Below, in pieces: positions 36,466-45,517 of a stretch of DNA of 64,000 nt. The position numbers and the translations under genes were made by a program. A model generated the notes under the pieces. The model was not told the DNA's origin, made no database searches, and saw only the letters and a list, made by a program, of their open reading frames with translations. The DNA is from Hydrocarboniclastica marina. Lineage in GTDB: Bacteria > Pseudomonadota > Gammaproteobacteria > Pseudomonadales > Oleiphilaceae. How positions within the stretch are numbered: position 1 is the stretch's first letter; each line of letters starts with the position of its first letter. The stretch is taken from assembly GCF_004851605.1 (NCBI RefSeq), contig NZ_CP031093.1, positions 868,001-932,000 on the forward strand. Direction: 5' to 3'.

Positions 36466-37728
36466 TTAAAGCTCGAAGGTCGCTTTGAGTTTTTTGGGAA
36501 CCAGCTTGTTGGCAGGCCGCGCCACTTTCGGCAGGCCATTCTCGAAGGGCGGGTAGTCTTCCCCGGCAATAAGAGGCAAGAGGTATTCCCGGCAATCAGC
36601 CGTTATGCCAAAGCCATCATCACGAATGTAATGGATGGGCATTTTCTTTTCCTGGTTGGCCACCTCGCCCAGCGGAACTTCGCCAATGGACCAACGATAG
36701 GGTGAGTTCTGCTCGCGCCTGATGATGGGCATAACGGCGTTCTTGCCGTTCATCGCGAACTCGACAGCGGCCTCGCCAACGGCGTAGGCCTGACGCACAT
36801 CGGTTTCGGAGGCGATATGCCGGGCTGCCCGCTGCAGGTAGTCTGACACCGCCCAGTGGAACTTATACCCCAGAGCCTGCTTGACCATGTTAGCAAGCAC
36901 CGGTGCCACGCCACCCAGCTGGGTATGGCCAAACGCATCGCGTCCGCCGGCGTCGGCGATGAAATGACCATCTTCGTACTGTGCGCCTTCGGACGCGACA
37001 ACGACGCAATAGCCGTATTCCTTGACGCAGTGATCCACGCGCGCAAGGAAAGCCTCCCGGTCAAATGCAATCTCCGGGAACAGAATGATGTGCGGAGCCT
37101 GATCATGGCCTTTTCCCGCCAGCCCTGCGGACGCCGCGATCCAGCCTGCGTGACGCCCCATGACCTCGAGAATGAACACTTTGGTCGAGGACTCACACAT
37201 GGACTCAATATCCAGGCTGGCTTCCAGCGTCGAGGTGGCGACGTATTTCGCCACGGAGCCAAAACCCGGACAGTTGTCGGTAAAAGGCAGGTCATTATCG
37301 ACCGTTTTGGGGATGCCAATGGCAGTGATGGGGTAGCCCAGGCGTTCGCTGAGCTGCGAAATTTTGTAGGCGGTATCCTGGGAGTCACCGCCGCCGTTAT
37401 AGAAGAAGTAACCGATATCGTGGGCCCGGAAGACCTCGATCAGGCGCTCGTATTCGCGCTTGTTCTCATCAAAGTTCTTGAGCTTGTGGCGGCAGGACCC
37501 AAACGCCCCTCCTGGAGTGTAGCGCAGGGCCGCAATGGTCTCGTCCGTCTCAAGGCTGGTGTCGATCAGTTCTTCGCGTAACGCGCCGATAATGCCGTTG
37601 CGCCCGGCATAGACTTTGCCGATCCTGTCGGGGTATTTGCGTGCTGTCTGCAACACGCCGCAGGCACTGGCATTAATGACAGCGGTAACACCGCCAGACT
37701 GAGCGTAAAATGCGTTTTTGACCGCCAT
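36466..37728 (-). CDS. pfp: Pyrophosphate-dependent 6-phosphofructokinase
   Basis: Phosphorylates fructose 6-phosphate with PPi, a reversible step that works in glycolysis and gluconeogenesis. The 420-residue protein has the PFK signatures AQSGGVTAVIN, the phosphate-donor loop GGGDSQDTAYK (Asp where ATP-PFKs have GDGS) and PKTVDNDL (Lys instead of the Gly of ATP enzymes), and VMGRHAGWIAA. The D/K pair is the established mark of PPi use. The ATG at 37728 starts the family sequence; a longer frame to 37812 is not favoured. Confidence 0.92.
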   Translation of the reverse strand: MAVKNAFYAQSGGVTAVINASACGVLQTARKYPDRIGKVYAGRNGIIGALREELIDTSLETDETIAALRYTPGGAFGSCRHKLKNFDENKREYERLIEVFRAHDIGYFFYNGGGDSQDTAYKISQLSERLGYPITAIGIPKTVDNDLPFTDNCPGFGSVAKYVATSTLEASLDIESMCESSTKVFILEVMGRHAGWIAASAGLAGKGHDQAPHIILFPEIAFDREAFLARVDHCVKEYGYCVVVASEGAQYEDGHFIADAGGRDAFGHTQLGGVAPVLANMVKQALGYKFHWAVSDYLQRAARHIASETDVRQAYAVGEAAVEFAMNGKNAVMPIIRREQNSPYRWSIGEVPLGEVANQEKKMPIHYIRDDGFGITADCREYLLPLIAGEDYPPFENGLPKVARPANKLVPKKLKATFEL

Positions 37729-37926
37729 GGAAAGGGTGAGCCTCTTGCCGTTGAATACTGCGGGAATGATACGCGAAGGGCGACCGGTCGGCCACAGCTC
37801 CAGCGCTGACACAGCACAAGCGTTAACCCGGGGTCATGGCCAGGCGATGGCTTTTTACCTATGATCTGTCTGGTTTCCCACTTTACTGGCCGTGCTTATC
37901 CGCGTGGCTGAAAACTGAAGGCATTT

Positions 37927-39303
37927 ATGCACATTCATATACTGGGTATCTGCGGCACGTTCATGGGTAGCCTGGCGGTTATCGCTCGCCAACTCGGGCA
38001 TCGGGTGACGGGTTCGGACCAACAGGTCTATCCGCCGATGAGTACGCAGCTTGAGCAAGAAGGTATCGAGCTGGCCGAAGGTTACAAGGCAGAGCACCTG
38101 AAACCGGCGCCTGATCTGGTCCTGATCGGTAACGCCCTGTCGCGGGGCAATGCGGCGGTTGAATATGTACTAAATCGTAATATTCCCTATCTCTCAGGTC
38201 CTGAATGGCTCGCGCGCGAGGTGCTGCGCGACCGTTGGGTCCTGGCCGTTGCCGGAACTCATGGCAAGACCTCGACTACAGCCATGCTGATGTGGATTCT
38301 GGAACAGGCAGGGTTTGACGCAGGCTACCTGATAGGCGGCGTACCGAACGACTTCGCCGCGTCGGCGCGTCTCGGAACCAGCGATTTCTTTGTCATTGAG
38401 GCGGATGAGTACGACAGTGCTTTTTTCGACAAGCGCTCGAAGTTCGTCCACTACCGGCCGCGGACACTGATCCTCAATAACCTGGAGTACGACCACGCCG
38501 ACATTTTTGATTCGGTTGAGGCTATCGAGCGCCAGGTGCACCATCTGGTCCGGACGGTGCCGGCAACGGGGCTGATCATCAGGCCTGCCCGTGATAGCCA
38601 CCTGGACCGAGCGCTGGCGATGGGGTGCTGGTCGCCCATACAGAGCACGGCGATTGGTGGTGAAACTGATCTGGCAGACTGGCAGGGCGAGCTGATCACT
38701 GACGACGGCAGCGAGTTTATGGTGGTACACCACCAGCAACCCGTGGGGAACGTCCGGTGGAAGATGACCGGCCTGCATAACGTGCGCAACGCGCTGGTGG
38801 CGATCGCCGCGGCGAAACACGTGGGCGTTACCCCTGATCATGCGATTGCCGCGCTGAGCCGGTTTTCCGGCGTCAAACGTCGGATGGAACTGCTCGGCTC
38901 AGCTCAGGGCGTGTCGGTCTATGATGATTTCGCCCATCATCCTACGGCGATCGCCTCGACGCTTGAGGGGCTGAGAAACAGCGTCGGTGACGACTACATC
39001 ATTGCGCTTATCGAGCCTCGCTCCAACACCATGAAGATGGGCGTCCACCAAAGCACGCTGTTGGCATCGGCAGCCGCGGCGGACCAGGTTGTCTGGGCAG
39101 ATCTTGGTGGTTCAGAATGGCTTGGCGCATTGGTCGAAGGTGCCGACGCCAAGCATACGCTGGCGCAATCGGTCGACGAAATACTGCACCAGCTTGGCGA
39201 CGACTTGCCCAGGCCCTGCCACATCGTCGCCATGAGCAATGGGGGCTTCGGCGGGTTGCATAAGCGTCTGGTCGCACAGCTGGAGGTCGGTTTTGGACAA
39301 TGA
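37927..39303 (+). CDS. mpl: UDP-N-acetylmuramate:L-alanyl-gamma-D-glutamyl-meso-diaminopimelate ligase
   Basis: Murein-peptide recycling ligase that attaches the recovered tripeptide L-Ala-D-Glu-mDAP to UDP-MurNAc. The 458-residue Mur-ligase has an N-terminal Rossmann start [20 protein letters not shown], the ATP P-loop [13 protein letters not shown] near 109-121, [18 protein letters not shown] and the C-terminal [11 protein letters not shown]. It is divergent from pfp and overlaps ubiX. Confidence 0.96.
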   Translation: MHIHILGICGTFMGSLAVIARQLGHRVTGSDQQVYPPMSTQLEQEGIELAEGYKAEHLKPAPDLVLIGNALSRGNAAVEYVLNRNIPYLSGPEWLAREVLRDRWVLAVAGTHGKTSTTAMLMWILEQAGFDAGYLIGGVPNDFAASARLGTSDFFVIEADEYDSAFFDKRSKFVHYRPRTLILNNLEYDHADIFDSVEAIERQVHHLVRTVPATGLIIRPARDSHLDRALAMGCWSPIQSTAIGGETDLADWQGELITDDGSEFMVVHHQQPVGNVRWKMTGLHNVRNALVAIAAAKHVGVTPDHAIAALSRFSGVKRRMELLGSAQGVSVYDDFAHHPTAIASTLEGLRNSVGDDYIIALIEPRSNTMKMGVHQSTLLASAAAADQVVWADLGGSEWLGALVEGADAKHTLAQSVDEILHQLGDDLPRPCHIVAMSNGGFGGLHKRLVAQLEVGFGQ

Positions 39304-39940
39304 TGCCGCGGCCGTGCATACCGTCAATCTCGCGTTCACAGGCGCGTCGGGCGCGCCTTATGGTCTGCGGCTGCTGGAGTGCCTGTTACAGGCGGGCCGC
39401 CGGGTAAACCTGATGGTCTCCCGGCCCGCGCAGGTGGTACTCGCCACAGAGACTGATCTTAAGCTGCCGGGAACCCCGGCGGCGATGGCGGAATACCTGG
39501 CCGGTCTGTTTGGTGCGGCCCCGGGCCAGCTCAACGTATTCGGGCGCGAAAACTGGTTCGCGCCGCCCGCTTCAGGCTCCGGCGAGCCCAGTCCTCTGGT
39601 CATCTGTCCCTGCAGCACCGGTACGCTCTCGGCGCTTGCCACCGGGGCAAGCAACAACCTTATCGAGCGGGCAGGGGATGTTGCTCTGAAAGAGCGGCGT
39701 AAACTGATTCTGGTGCCCCGCGAAGCGCCTTACTCGGAGATTCATCTGGAGAACATGCTGCGGCTGACACGCATGGGTGCGACCATTATTCCGGCCAGCC
39801 CCGGTTTCTATCATTCGCCCCGGGATATTTCAGACCTTGTGGATTTTATCGTTGCCCGAATTCTCGACCATCTGGGCATCGGGCAGGAACTCATTCCGCG
39901 ATGGGGTGAAGAAAAGAACCGCGAGCGCGACGAGGAGTAG
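39293..39940 (+). CDS. ubiX: Flavin prenyltransferase
   Basis: Makes prenylated FMN, the cofactor of the UbiD decarboxylase in ubiquinone synthesis. The 215-residue protein has [20 protein letters not shown], the FMN-site [40 protein letters not shown] and PASPGFYH. The best start is a TTG at 39293, 5 bases after a perfect GGAGGT and overlapping mpl by 11 bases; an earlier in-frame ATG at 39239 lies deep in mpl and adds non-family residues. Confidence 0.94.
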   Translation: MDNDAAAVHTVNLAFTGASGAPYGLRLLECLLQAGRRVNLMVSRPAQVVLATETDLKLPGTPAAMAEYLAGLFGAAPGQLNVFGRENWFAPPASGSGEPSPLVICPCSTGTLSALATGASNNLIERAGDVALKERRKLILVPREAPYSEIHLENMLRLTRMGATIIPASPGFYHSPRDISDLVDFIVARILDHLGIGQELIPRWGEEKNRERDEE

Positions 39941-39942
39941 TT

Positions 39943-40731
39943 ATGGCGGCCGTCCAACCCCTCGACTGGAATAGCCTTCCTGCTGCCGTCTGGCGACGCC
40001 ACAGGCAAGCGTTGCGCCCGGTTACCAGAATCGACCCGGTGCGCCTCGAAAGCCTGCAGGGCATCGAGCGGCAAAAGCAGGCGCTGGTCGCCAATACCGA
40101 ACGTTTTATTGAAGGTCTTCCCGCGAACAACGTGCTGCTCTGGGGCGCACGGGGTACTGGCAAGTCGTCTCTGATCAAGGGCCTGCTGAACCAATACTTT
40201 GGCCGTGGCCTGCGGATCATCCAAGTGGACAAGGATGACCTGGTATTCCTGCCCGAGATCGTCGATGACATTGTTGATCAGCCACAGCGCTTCGTGGTCT
40301 TCTGCGATGACCTGTCGTTCGAGGCGGGAGACGCAGGCTATAAGGCCCTCAAGAGTATCCTGGAAGGATCCATCGAATTGCCTCCGGAAAACGTTCTGGT
40401 ATATGCCACGTCTAATCGCAGGCACCTGATGCCCGAGTACATGAGTGATAACGAGTCCGTCCAGCATCGTGATGGAGAGGTTCATCCCGGTGAAGCCATA
40501 GAAGAGCAGATCTCGTTGTCGGACCGGTTTGGCCTCTGGCTGTCCTTCTATCCCTTCCGTGAGAATGAGTACCTGGCGACAGTGGATGCGCTCTTCCCCA
40601 GCCATCCTGATCGGGAGGAGTTGCACCGGCAGGCTCTGCTTTTCGCCATGACGCGAGGCGGGCGCAGTGGACGAACAGCTCAGCAGTTCTACCGCAGCCA
40701 CGCCCGGCGCGCTGACGCCGATCCGACCTGA
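39943..40731 (+). CDS. DUF815 family AAA-like ATPase
   Basis: 262-residue P-loop protein of the DUF815 family. Walker A is GARGTGKSS at about 68-76 and Walker B is VVFCDDLSF with Asp122-Asp123. The AAA-like sensor region includes LVYATSNRRHLMPEYM and the family RFGLWLSFYPF. No additional domain is present. The role is unknown. It begins 2 bases after ubiX, so co-transcription of mpl-ubiX-DUF815 is likely. Confidence 0.9.
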   Translation: MAAVQPLDWNSLPAAVWRRHRQALRPVTRIDPVRLESLQGIERQKQALVANTERFIEGLPANNVLLWGARGTGKSSLIKGLLNQYFGRGLRIIQVDKDDLVFLPEIVDDIVDQPQRFVVFCDDLSFEAGDAGYKALKSILEGSIELPPENVLVYATSNRRHLMPEYMSDNESVQHRDGEVHPGEAIEEQISLSDRFGLWLSFYPFRENEYLATVDALFPSHPDREELHRQALLFAMTRGGRSGRTAQQFYRSHARRADADPT

Positions 40732-40902
40732 GAGTCCCGCTCGACACCAGGTCGTCCCTTCGCCGCGTTTTTCTGCCAACCCGAATGATACATTTTGTCA
40801 TTGAGCCAGGTGGGCTCTGATTCCAGACTGTTCGCCGACATATAACGATCTGCGGTGCCAGCGGTTCAGCTGCACCGTGCCCGCCCTGGACTGGAGATAA
40901 CA

Positions 40903-42042
40903 ATGATTGCACGCCCACTTTTCGATGCTGACCTGATCGGATTCAGAGACAGTGTTCGCAAATTTCTGGAAAACGAAGCCGCGCCCTTTCATCGCCAGTG
41001 GGAGAAGGACGGCCAGGTCAGCCGGGAATTGTGGGAAAAAGCGGGCGAGCTGGGGTTTCTGTGCCCAACGCTACCGGAAGAGTTCGGCGGCTCTGGTGCT
41101 GACTTTCGCTACAGCGCGGTGGTGATTGAGGAGATAGCGCGTCAAGGGTTGTCCGGCATCGGCTTTCCCCTGCACTCCGATATAGTTGCGCCATACATCC
41201 TTGCCTACGGTACGGCCGCTCAGAAAGAGCGTTATCTGCCAAAAATGGCGTCGGGCGAATTTATCACGGCAATTGCCATGACCGAACCGGGTGCCGGCTC
41301 GGACCTGCAGGGGGTCAAGTCCACCGCAATCCGCAAAGGTGACCACTATGTCCTGAATGGTTCCAAAACCTTCATTACCAACGGCCAAATGGCCGACCTG
41401 GTAATCGTGGTGGCTAAAACCGACCCCAGCGCCGGCGCCAAGGGCACGAGCCTCTTTCTGGTTGAGTCAGCCTGGGAAGGTTTCGAGAAGGGGCAGAACC
41501 TGGAAAAGGTGGGTATGAAGGCTCAGGATACCTCGGAGCTCTTTTTCCAGGACGTTATGGTTCCCGCGGAAAATCTGCTGGGCTCCGCTGAGGGGCAGGG
41601 CTTTTTTCAGTTGATGCAGGAGCTTCCGCAGGAGCGGCTGCAGATTGGGCTTAGCGCCCTGGCCGCCTGTGAAGCTGCGTTTGAGTGGACCCTGAATTAT
41701 GTCAAGGAGCGCAAGGCTTTCGGCAAGCCAGTCCTCCACTTCCAGAATACCCGGTTCAAGTTGGCCGAAATGAAGGCTGAAATAACCGCGGGCCGATGCT
41801 TCGTCGACCGCTGCCTTGAGCTGCACCTGGACAAGAAGCTTGATATCCCGACCGCAGCGATGCTCAAACAGTGGTCCAGCGATCTTCAGGGTCGCGTTAT
41901 GGATGAATGCGTCCAGCTCCACGGCGGGTATGGTTACATGTGGGAATATCCGATTGCCCGGGCTTGGGCGGATTCCCGGGTGCAGCGCATCTACGCCGGG
42001 ACCAACGAAATCATGAAGGAAATCGTCGCGCGGTCACTCTGA
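40903..42042 (+). CDS. Acyl-CoA dehydrogenase, long-chain/isovaleryl type
   Basis: 379-residue FAD enzyme for the first step of acyl-CoA beta-oxidation. It has the acyl-CoA/FAD motifs AIAMTEPGAGSDLQG near 124-137, the FAD loop GSKTFITNG near 153-161 and the C-terminal RIYAGTNEIMKEI. The base seen at the C-terminal position of medium-chain enzymes is Ala here (YAGT); instead Glu244 in ELPQERL matches the catalytic Glu of LCAD and isovaleryl-CoA dehydrogenase. GGAG precedes the ATG at 40903. No electron-transfer partner is adjacent. Confidence 0.93.
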   Translation: MIARPLFDADLIGFRDSVRKFLENEAAPFHRQWEKDGQVSRELWEKAGELGFLCPTLPEEFGGSGADFRYSAVVIEEIARQGLSGIGFPLHSDIVAPYILAYGTAAQKERYLPKMASGEFITAIAMTEPGAGSDLQGVKSTAIRKGDHYVLNGSKTFITNGQMADLVIVVAKTDPSAGAKGTSLFLVESAWEGFEKGQNLEKVGMKAQDTSELFFQDVMVPAENLLGSAEGQGFFQLMQELPQERLQIGLSALAACEAAFEWTLNYVKERKAFGKPVLHFQNTRFKLAEMKAEITAGRCFVDRCLELHLDKKLDIPTAAMLKQWSSDLQGRVMDECVQLHGGYGYMWEYPIARAWADSRVQRIYAGTNEIMKEIVARSL

Positions 42043-42195
42043 GCCATCACCTCGGGCGGCAGACATCTGGGCCATTTGCCCTCACAAACGCCGCCCCTGC
42101 GCAACTCCTGCAAATGCCAATCTCATCAAAGTACCGTGCTCAAGGTTCCTTTACAGTGGGGCGTTACCTCCTGTCGGCTCGGGTTAGGAACCAAC

Positions 42196-44001
42196 ATGCC
42201 CCGTAATTTACTGAATAGCTTTATTCTTGGCGCGATACTTCTTCTCGTCGGCTGCGACGGTTCGGAGTCCACCGCATATGATGAGGACGGTCGCGAGCAA
42301 GCCAATCCGATTGATAACAGCGCCCCGGGCACCTTGTCCGGTCGAGCTATGGATGGCTATCTGGTCGATGCCCGGGTCTGGCTGGATCTCGATGCCAACG
42401 GTCGACTGGACGACGGTGAGCCTGCTACTGCAACGACCACTAATGGTCGCTTCGAGCTCGACGTGTCTTCCCTGGCTAGAGATATAACCGTAGGGCCTGA
42501 CCTGGACCCTCGGGATTACCCGCTGGCCCTGCTGGCGATCGCGGGCCAGACCATTGATGAGGACAATGGGCTGCCCGTGGATAAGTCCTTCGTGCTGCTG
42601 GCGCCTCCGGGTGCCAACGTCGTCAGCCCTTTCACCACCCTGGTTGAGCTTGAACGTCGGCTACGGGGCTCCGCAGGCGCCAGCACGATCAAGGAAGACG
42701 TAAGCGCGGCGACCGAGCGCGTCAAAGTTCGCCTGGGTCCGGCTCTGCAGGGCTTCAGCCTGCATCTGGATTATCTGCGCGGCGACAACTCGGCCCCAGC
42801 GATGCACGCACGCGTGATAAGTGAATTTCTCGCTGTTCAAACCAACGACCTGCTGAGTCATGGCGACCCCCGGGTCATGCTGGATGACGGCAGCTACAGG
42901 ATTTTGGCGGGTGTTACGCTCGGTCAGGTACGCGGCATCGTCGATCAGACGTCAGCCCAGATTGAAGCAGGGGCCGAGGAGATTAACCTCGCAGCCATCG
43001 ATATCCCCAGTTTCGACCTTTCCGGCGATGACCCCTTTGTGTTGAGTCGTCAGCGCCTCTATATGAAGCCCGGATTTCTTCCCAATTCTGATCCGGCAAA
43101 CGTCGCCGACAAGCTGGCTTCGGTGGCAGGGTCGGCGCCGAACTACCTCAGCGAAAACCTCTCCGCCGAACTGCGCTATTTCTATGACGCAGCCGGGAGG
43201 CTGTCGGAAATTGAGGTCGACGGGTGGACCGATCCAAGCCTGGCCCAGCTCAACGAACTGGTTCGCGTCCAGGGCTACGTTGCAGGGCTTGACACGCAGT
43301 TCGGGCCAGGCCTCCTGGTTCGCTATTCCAGTGCGTTTGCCGAGGATAATGGCCTGATTCCGCAGGAGCGGTATGTGTTCAAATGGGGCGGCGACAGCCC
43401 GTCCATCGAATGGCATACCAACAACAGTTCTGATGGTTTTACTGTTCCAGAAACGCTGGACGAAGAGCCGGAAGCCTTAATTCAATGGTCCGATAGCGGT
43501 ATCGCGCTGATACGGGACGGCATAACGACCGAGCTTGACGCTGAATACGTCGATGGTGAGCCGAGTCAGTTCACCTTCGATGGACCGGAGGGTACTTCTG
43601 TCTGGAACTGGAGTGACGACCCGGAGACGTTGCCGGAAAAGCCTGAGTATCTCTGTGAACGGATAGCGGTGAGCACGCTAAACTATGACCTCTACGATAC
43701 TTTCAACGTTCCCGGTGACGGTGAAACGCGGCGTTTGCTGAACAGTACCCGTGCGGTCGAGTTTACTGAGAATGTCGCAACGCCCATCGAGTGGCAGCAC
43801 CTCTATGTTGGCGCGGCTGGCTCCGCGCCCCTGGCTCCTGATCAGCCGGGCCTTTTGAGTGAGCGACGGCTCCACCTCTTACTTGAGCCGCCCGCTGCGT
43901 GTGATGCCAAGGCGCGGCAGGCTGACCTGGTCCTCGCGTTAGCCACCTATCAGCATACCCGGCTTTCCATTAACCTGGCCGATCAGACTCGCAGGGAGTA
44001 A
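42196..44001 (+). CDS. Predicted lipoprotein with calcium-loop-like N-terminal domain, function unknown
   Basis: 601-residue lipoprotein: signal peptide ending in the lipobox LLVGC (Cys20), then a beta-sandwich-like domain with LDLDANGRLDDGEPATATTTNGRFEL (about 62-90), typical of envelope lipoproteins with a small calcium-type loop. The rest is acidic and beta-rich with no known domain that I recognise. AGGA lies 7 bases before the ATG at 42196. The similar acidic loop in the lipoprotein at 10596 suggests related surface roles. Confidence 0.7.
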   Translation: MPRNLLNSFILGAILLLVGCDGSESTAYDEDGREQANPIDNSAPGTLSGRAMDGYLVDARVWLDLDANGRLDDGEPATATTTNGRFELDVSSLARDITVGPDLDPRDYPLALLAIAGQTIDEDNGLPVDKSFVLLAPPGANVVSPFTTLVELERRLRGSAGASTIKEDVSAATERVKVRLGPALQGFSLHLDYLRGDNSAPAMHARVISEFLAVQTNDLLSHGDPRVMLDDGSYRILAGVTLGQVRGIVDQTSAQIEAGAEEINLAAIDIPSFDLSGDDPFVLSRQRLYMKPGFLPNSDPANVADKLASVAGSAPNYLSENLSAELRYFYDAAGRLSEIEVDGWTDPSLAQLNELVRVQGYVAGLDTQFGPGLLVRYSSAFAEDNGLIPQERYVFKWGGDSPSIEWHTNNSSDGFTVPETLDEEPEALIQWSDSGIALIRDGITTELDAEYVDGEPSQFTFDGPEGTSVWNWSDDPETLPEKPEYLCERIAVSTLNYDLYDTFNVPGDGETRRLLNSTRAVEFTENVATPIEWQHLYVGAAGSAPLAPDQPGLLSERRLHLLLEPPAACDAKARQADLVLALATYQHTRLSINLADQTRRE

Positions 44002-44129
44002 ATTGTCCGCCTTCGGGATATAATCCCGCCTTTGAGCGCGACCATGGGTTGCTCGGCACGTAGTTGGCCGAGGTCGGCTGTGGTCGTGCTCGCGTGATTC
44101 CTGCAGTTGTCCAGAGATATCATTTCTAC

Positions 44130-44885
44130 ATGAGCGTCAAAACTCCCGTCGTCATACGTTTGTGTTTGCTTCTGATGCTTTTACTTCCTGGCGTTGTAAA
44201 TGCACAGCCAAGCCTGAGAGTCGGCGTCTTACCGTCCAACTATCCGTTCACCTTCCAGGAAGCCGTCGTATGGCAGGGGTTCGAGATCGACTTGATCAAG
44301 GCCGCCGGACGCGTGGCGGGGCTTGAAGTGGAGCTGGTTCCCGGTCAGTCCGGGACGCTCCGGGAGATGTTTGAGCGAGGCGAACTCGACACTTTGGCGG
44401 CGACCGCCGGTATGGCGCCCGAGCAGAACGCCACATTCACCCAGCCTTACATCTACAGTGGTCCCCAGATTGTTGTCAGGCGTGGCGACGAACGCATCGC
44501 TGGAATAGATGACCTCGGTGGTAAAGTGGTTGCGCTCAAGCAAGGTACGCCGCTACACCAATGGCTGGATGGCCAGTCAATTGAGGGTGGAGTTGAGTAC
44601 ATTTCCGATGAAATGGGTGCCGACGAGTTGGTTGCTATAGGTCGCGCTGATGCGCTGGTGATTGATCGGGTGGAGGCCATGCGGCTCATAGCCCGAAAGC
44701 CATTGCCATTGCATCTGGCGGGCGACCTGCTATTTGTGGAGCCCAGATCGCTTCCCTTTTCCAGGACACCTCAGGGGCAGGCTCTACGCATACGCGTTGA
44801 TGATGCCATTACTGAGCTGAAACTGGACGGAACGCTAGGACGCATGTCGCAGAAGTGGTTGGGGGGCGATATTACCCGGTTCTGA
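44130..44885 (+). CDS. Periplasmic solute-binding protein, family 3 (PF00497-like)
   Basis: 251-residue periplasmic binding protein: signal peptide ending near VVNAQ, then SLRVGVLPSNYPFTF (binding-protein entry), GFEIDLIKAAGRVAGLEVELV, DTLAATAGMAPEQNATFTQPYIYSG and IDDLGGKVVALKQGT. These are the features of amino-acid-type SBPs. No ABC transporter partner is adjacent and no histidine kinase is seen nearby, so it may be an orphan receptor or work with a distant permease. The start at 44130 is preferred over 44064 because it gives a normal signal peptide. Confidence 0.85.
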   Translation: MSVKTPVVIRLCLLLMLLLPGVVNAQPSLRVGVLPSNYPFTFQEAVVWQGFEIDLIKAAGRVAGLEVELVPGQSGTLREMFERGELDTLAATAGMAPEQNATFTQPYIYSGPQIVVRRGDERIAGIDDLGGKVVALKQGTPLHQWLDGQSIEGGVEYISDEMGADELVAIGRADALVIDRVEAMRLIARKPLPLHLAGDLLFVEPRSLPFSRTPQGQALRIRVDDAITELKLDGTLGRMSQKWLGGDITRF

Positions 44886-45091
44886 AAGCAGCGGTTGCAG
44901 CCAGGGCAAAGATTGACCTGTCAAAATTGCTGACTTCATGAGGGTTGTGCTGGCGTGAAGGTCGGGCGCGGTCGCTGAGCTAAAAGGCTGTTTTAGTGTG
45001 TGCGGCGAATCACAAGGCTTGAGCGACAGCGTTGAGACCAGCTCTATCTACGTGTCGGCTTCTAGGAAAAGTAAAGCAGGAAAATCTGTGA

Positions 45092-45178
45092 TGGTGCCGA
45101 GGAGAGGACTTGAACCTCCACGCCCTTGCGGACACTAGCACCTGAAGCTAGCGCGTCTACCAATTCCGCCACCTCGGC
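45092..45178 (-). tRNA. tRNA-Leu(CAG)
   Basis: 87 bases on the minus strand, starting GCCGAGGTGGCGGAATTGGT and ending with an encoded CCA. The acceptor arms GCCGAGG/CCTCGGC pair fully, the anticodon stem is CTAGC/GCTAG around a TTCAGGT loop (anticodon CAG), and the long variable arm TGTCCGCAAGGGCG is the class II leucine form. GGTTCAAGTCC is the T-loop. Confidence 0.97.
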
Positions 45179-45250
45179 ATGTGCTATCGTCGCGGTACAA
45201 CTCCGTATGCTGCACTCCCGGGCGGAAGCTGAAATACAGGGCTTTACACG

Positions 45251-45281
45251 CGCCACAGTTGTGTCTGTCTCAACTGTGGCG
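45251..45281. repeat. Perfect 11-bp inverted repeat on the tRNA-Leu transcription start
   Basis: CGCCACAGTTG (45251-45261) and CAACTGTGGCG (45271-45281) are perfect complements with a 9-base spacer, centres about 20 bases apart. The predicted start (near 45278) lies inside one arm, so it could be an operator or form a hairpin at the 5' end of the tRNA precursor. Confidence 0.75.
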
Positions 45282-45517
45282 TGCACTTTAATTCGTCGGT
45301 TTGAGGCTGTCAAATAGTTTTTGCCCTGCAGAGAGTATTAGCCAGGCTTCCAGAATGTTCTGGCAATGACAGGCGGTACGCTGCTAGCCGGCATGATTGT
45401 TTCTGGTAGGGCAAGACGCGTTATACTGCCCCGATATTGTTCGTCCCGAAAGGGGGCGAGTCATTCCATGGATGAGCCCAACAAACAAGGCTTATTCAAT
45501 TCAGGCTAAGTATTTAT
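45282..45517. other. tRNA-Leu/rnr intergenic region
   Basis: Beyond the tRNA promoter this stretch carries no gene. TATACT at 45422-45427 may be the -10 for rnr, but the -35 is poor. No clear ribosome site precedes the rnr ATG. Confidence 0.4.
45285..45313 (-). promoter_or_regulatory. Near-consensus sigma-70 promoter for tRNA-Leu
   Basis: On the minus strand TTGACA (45308-45313) and TAAAGT (45285-45290) are separated by exactly 17 bases. The start site would be near 45278, about 100 bases before the tRNA. It overlaps the right edge of the inverted repeat at 45251-45281. Confidence 0.7.

Noticed and set aside
36856-37581. 241-residue plus-strand frame opposite pfp
   Set aside because: Antisense shadow of the PPi-PFK gene.
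44980-44996. CTAAAA/TTTTAG inverted repeat downstream of the solute-binding protein gene
   Set aside because: AT-rich 6-bp arms with a 5-base loop are too weak to call a terminator.
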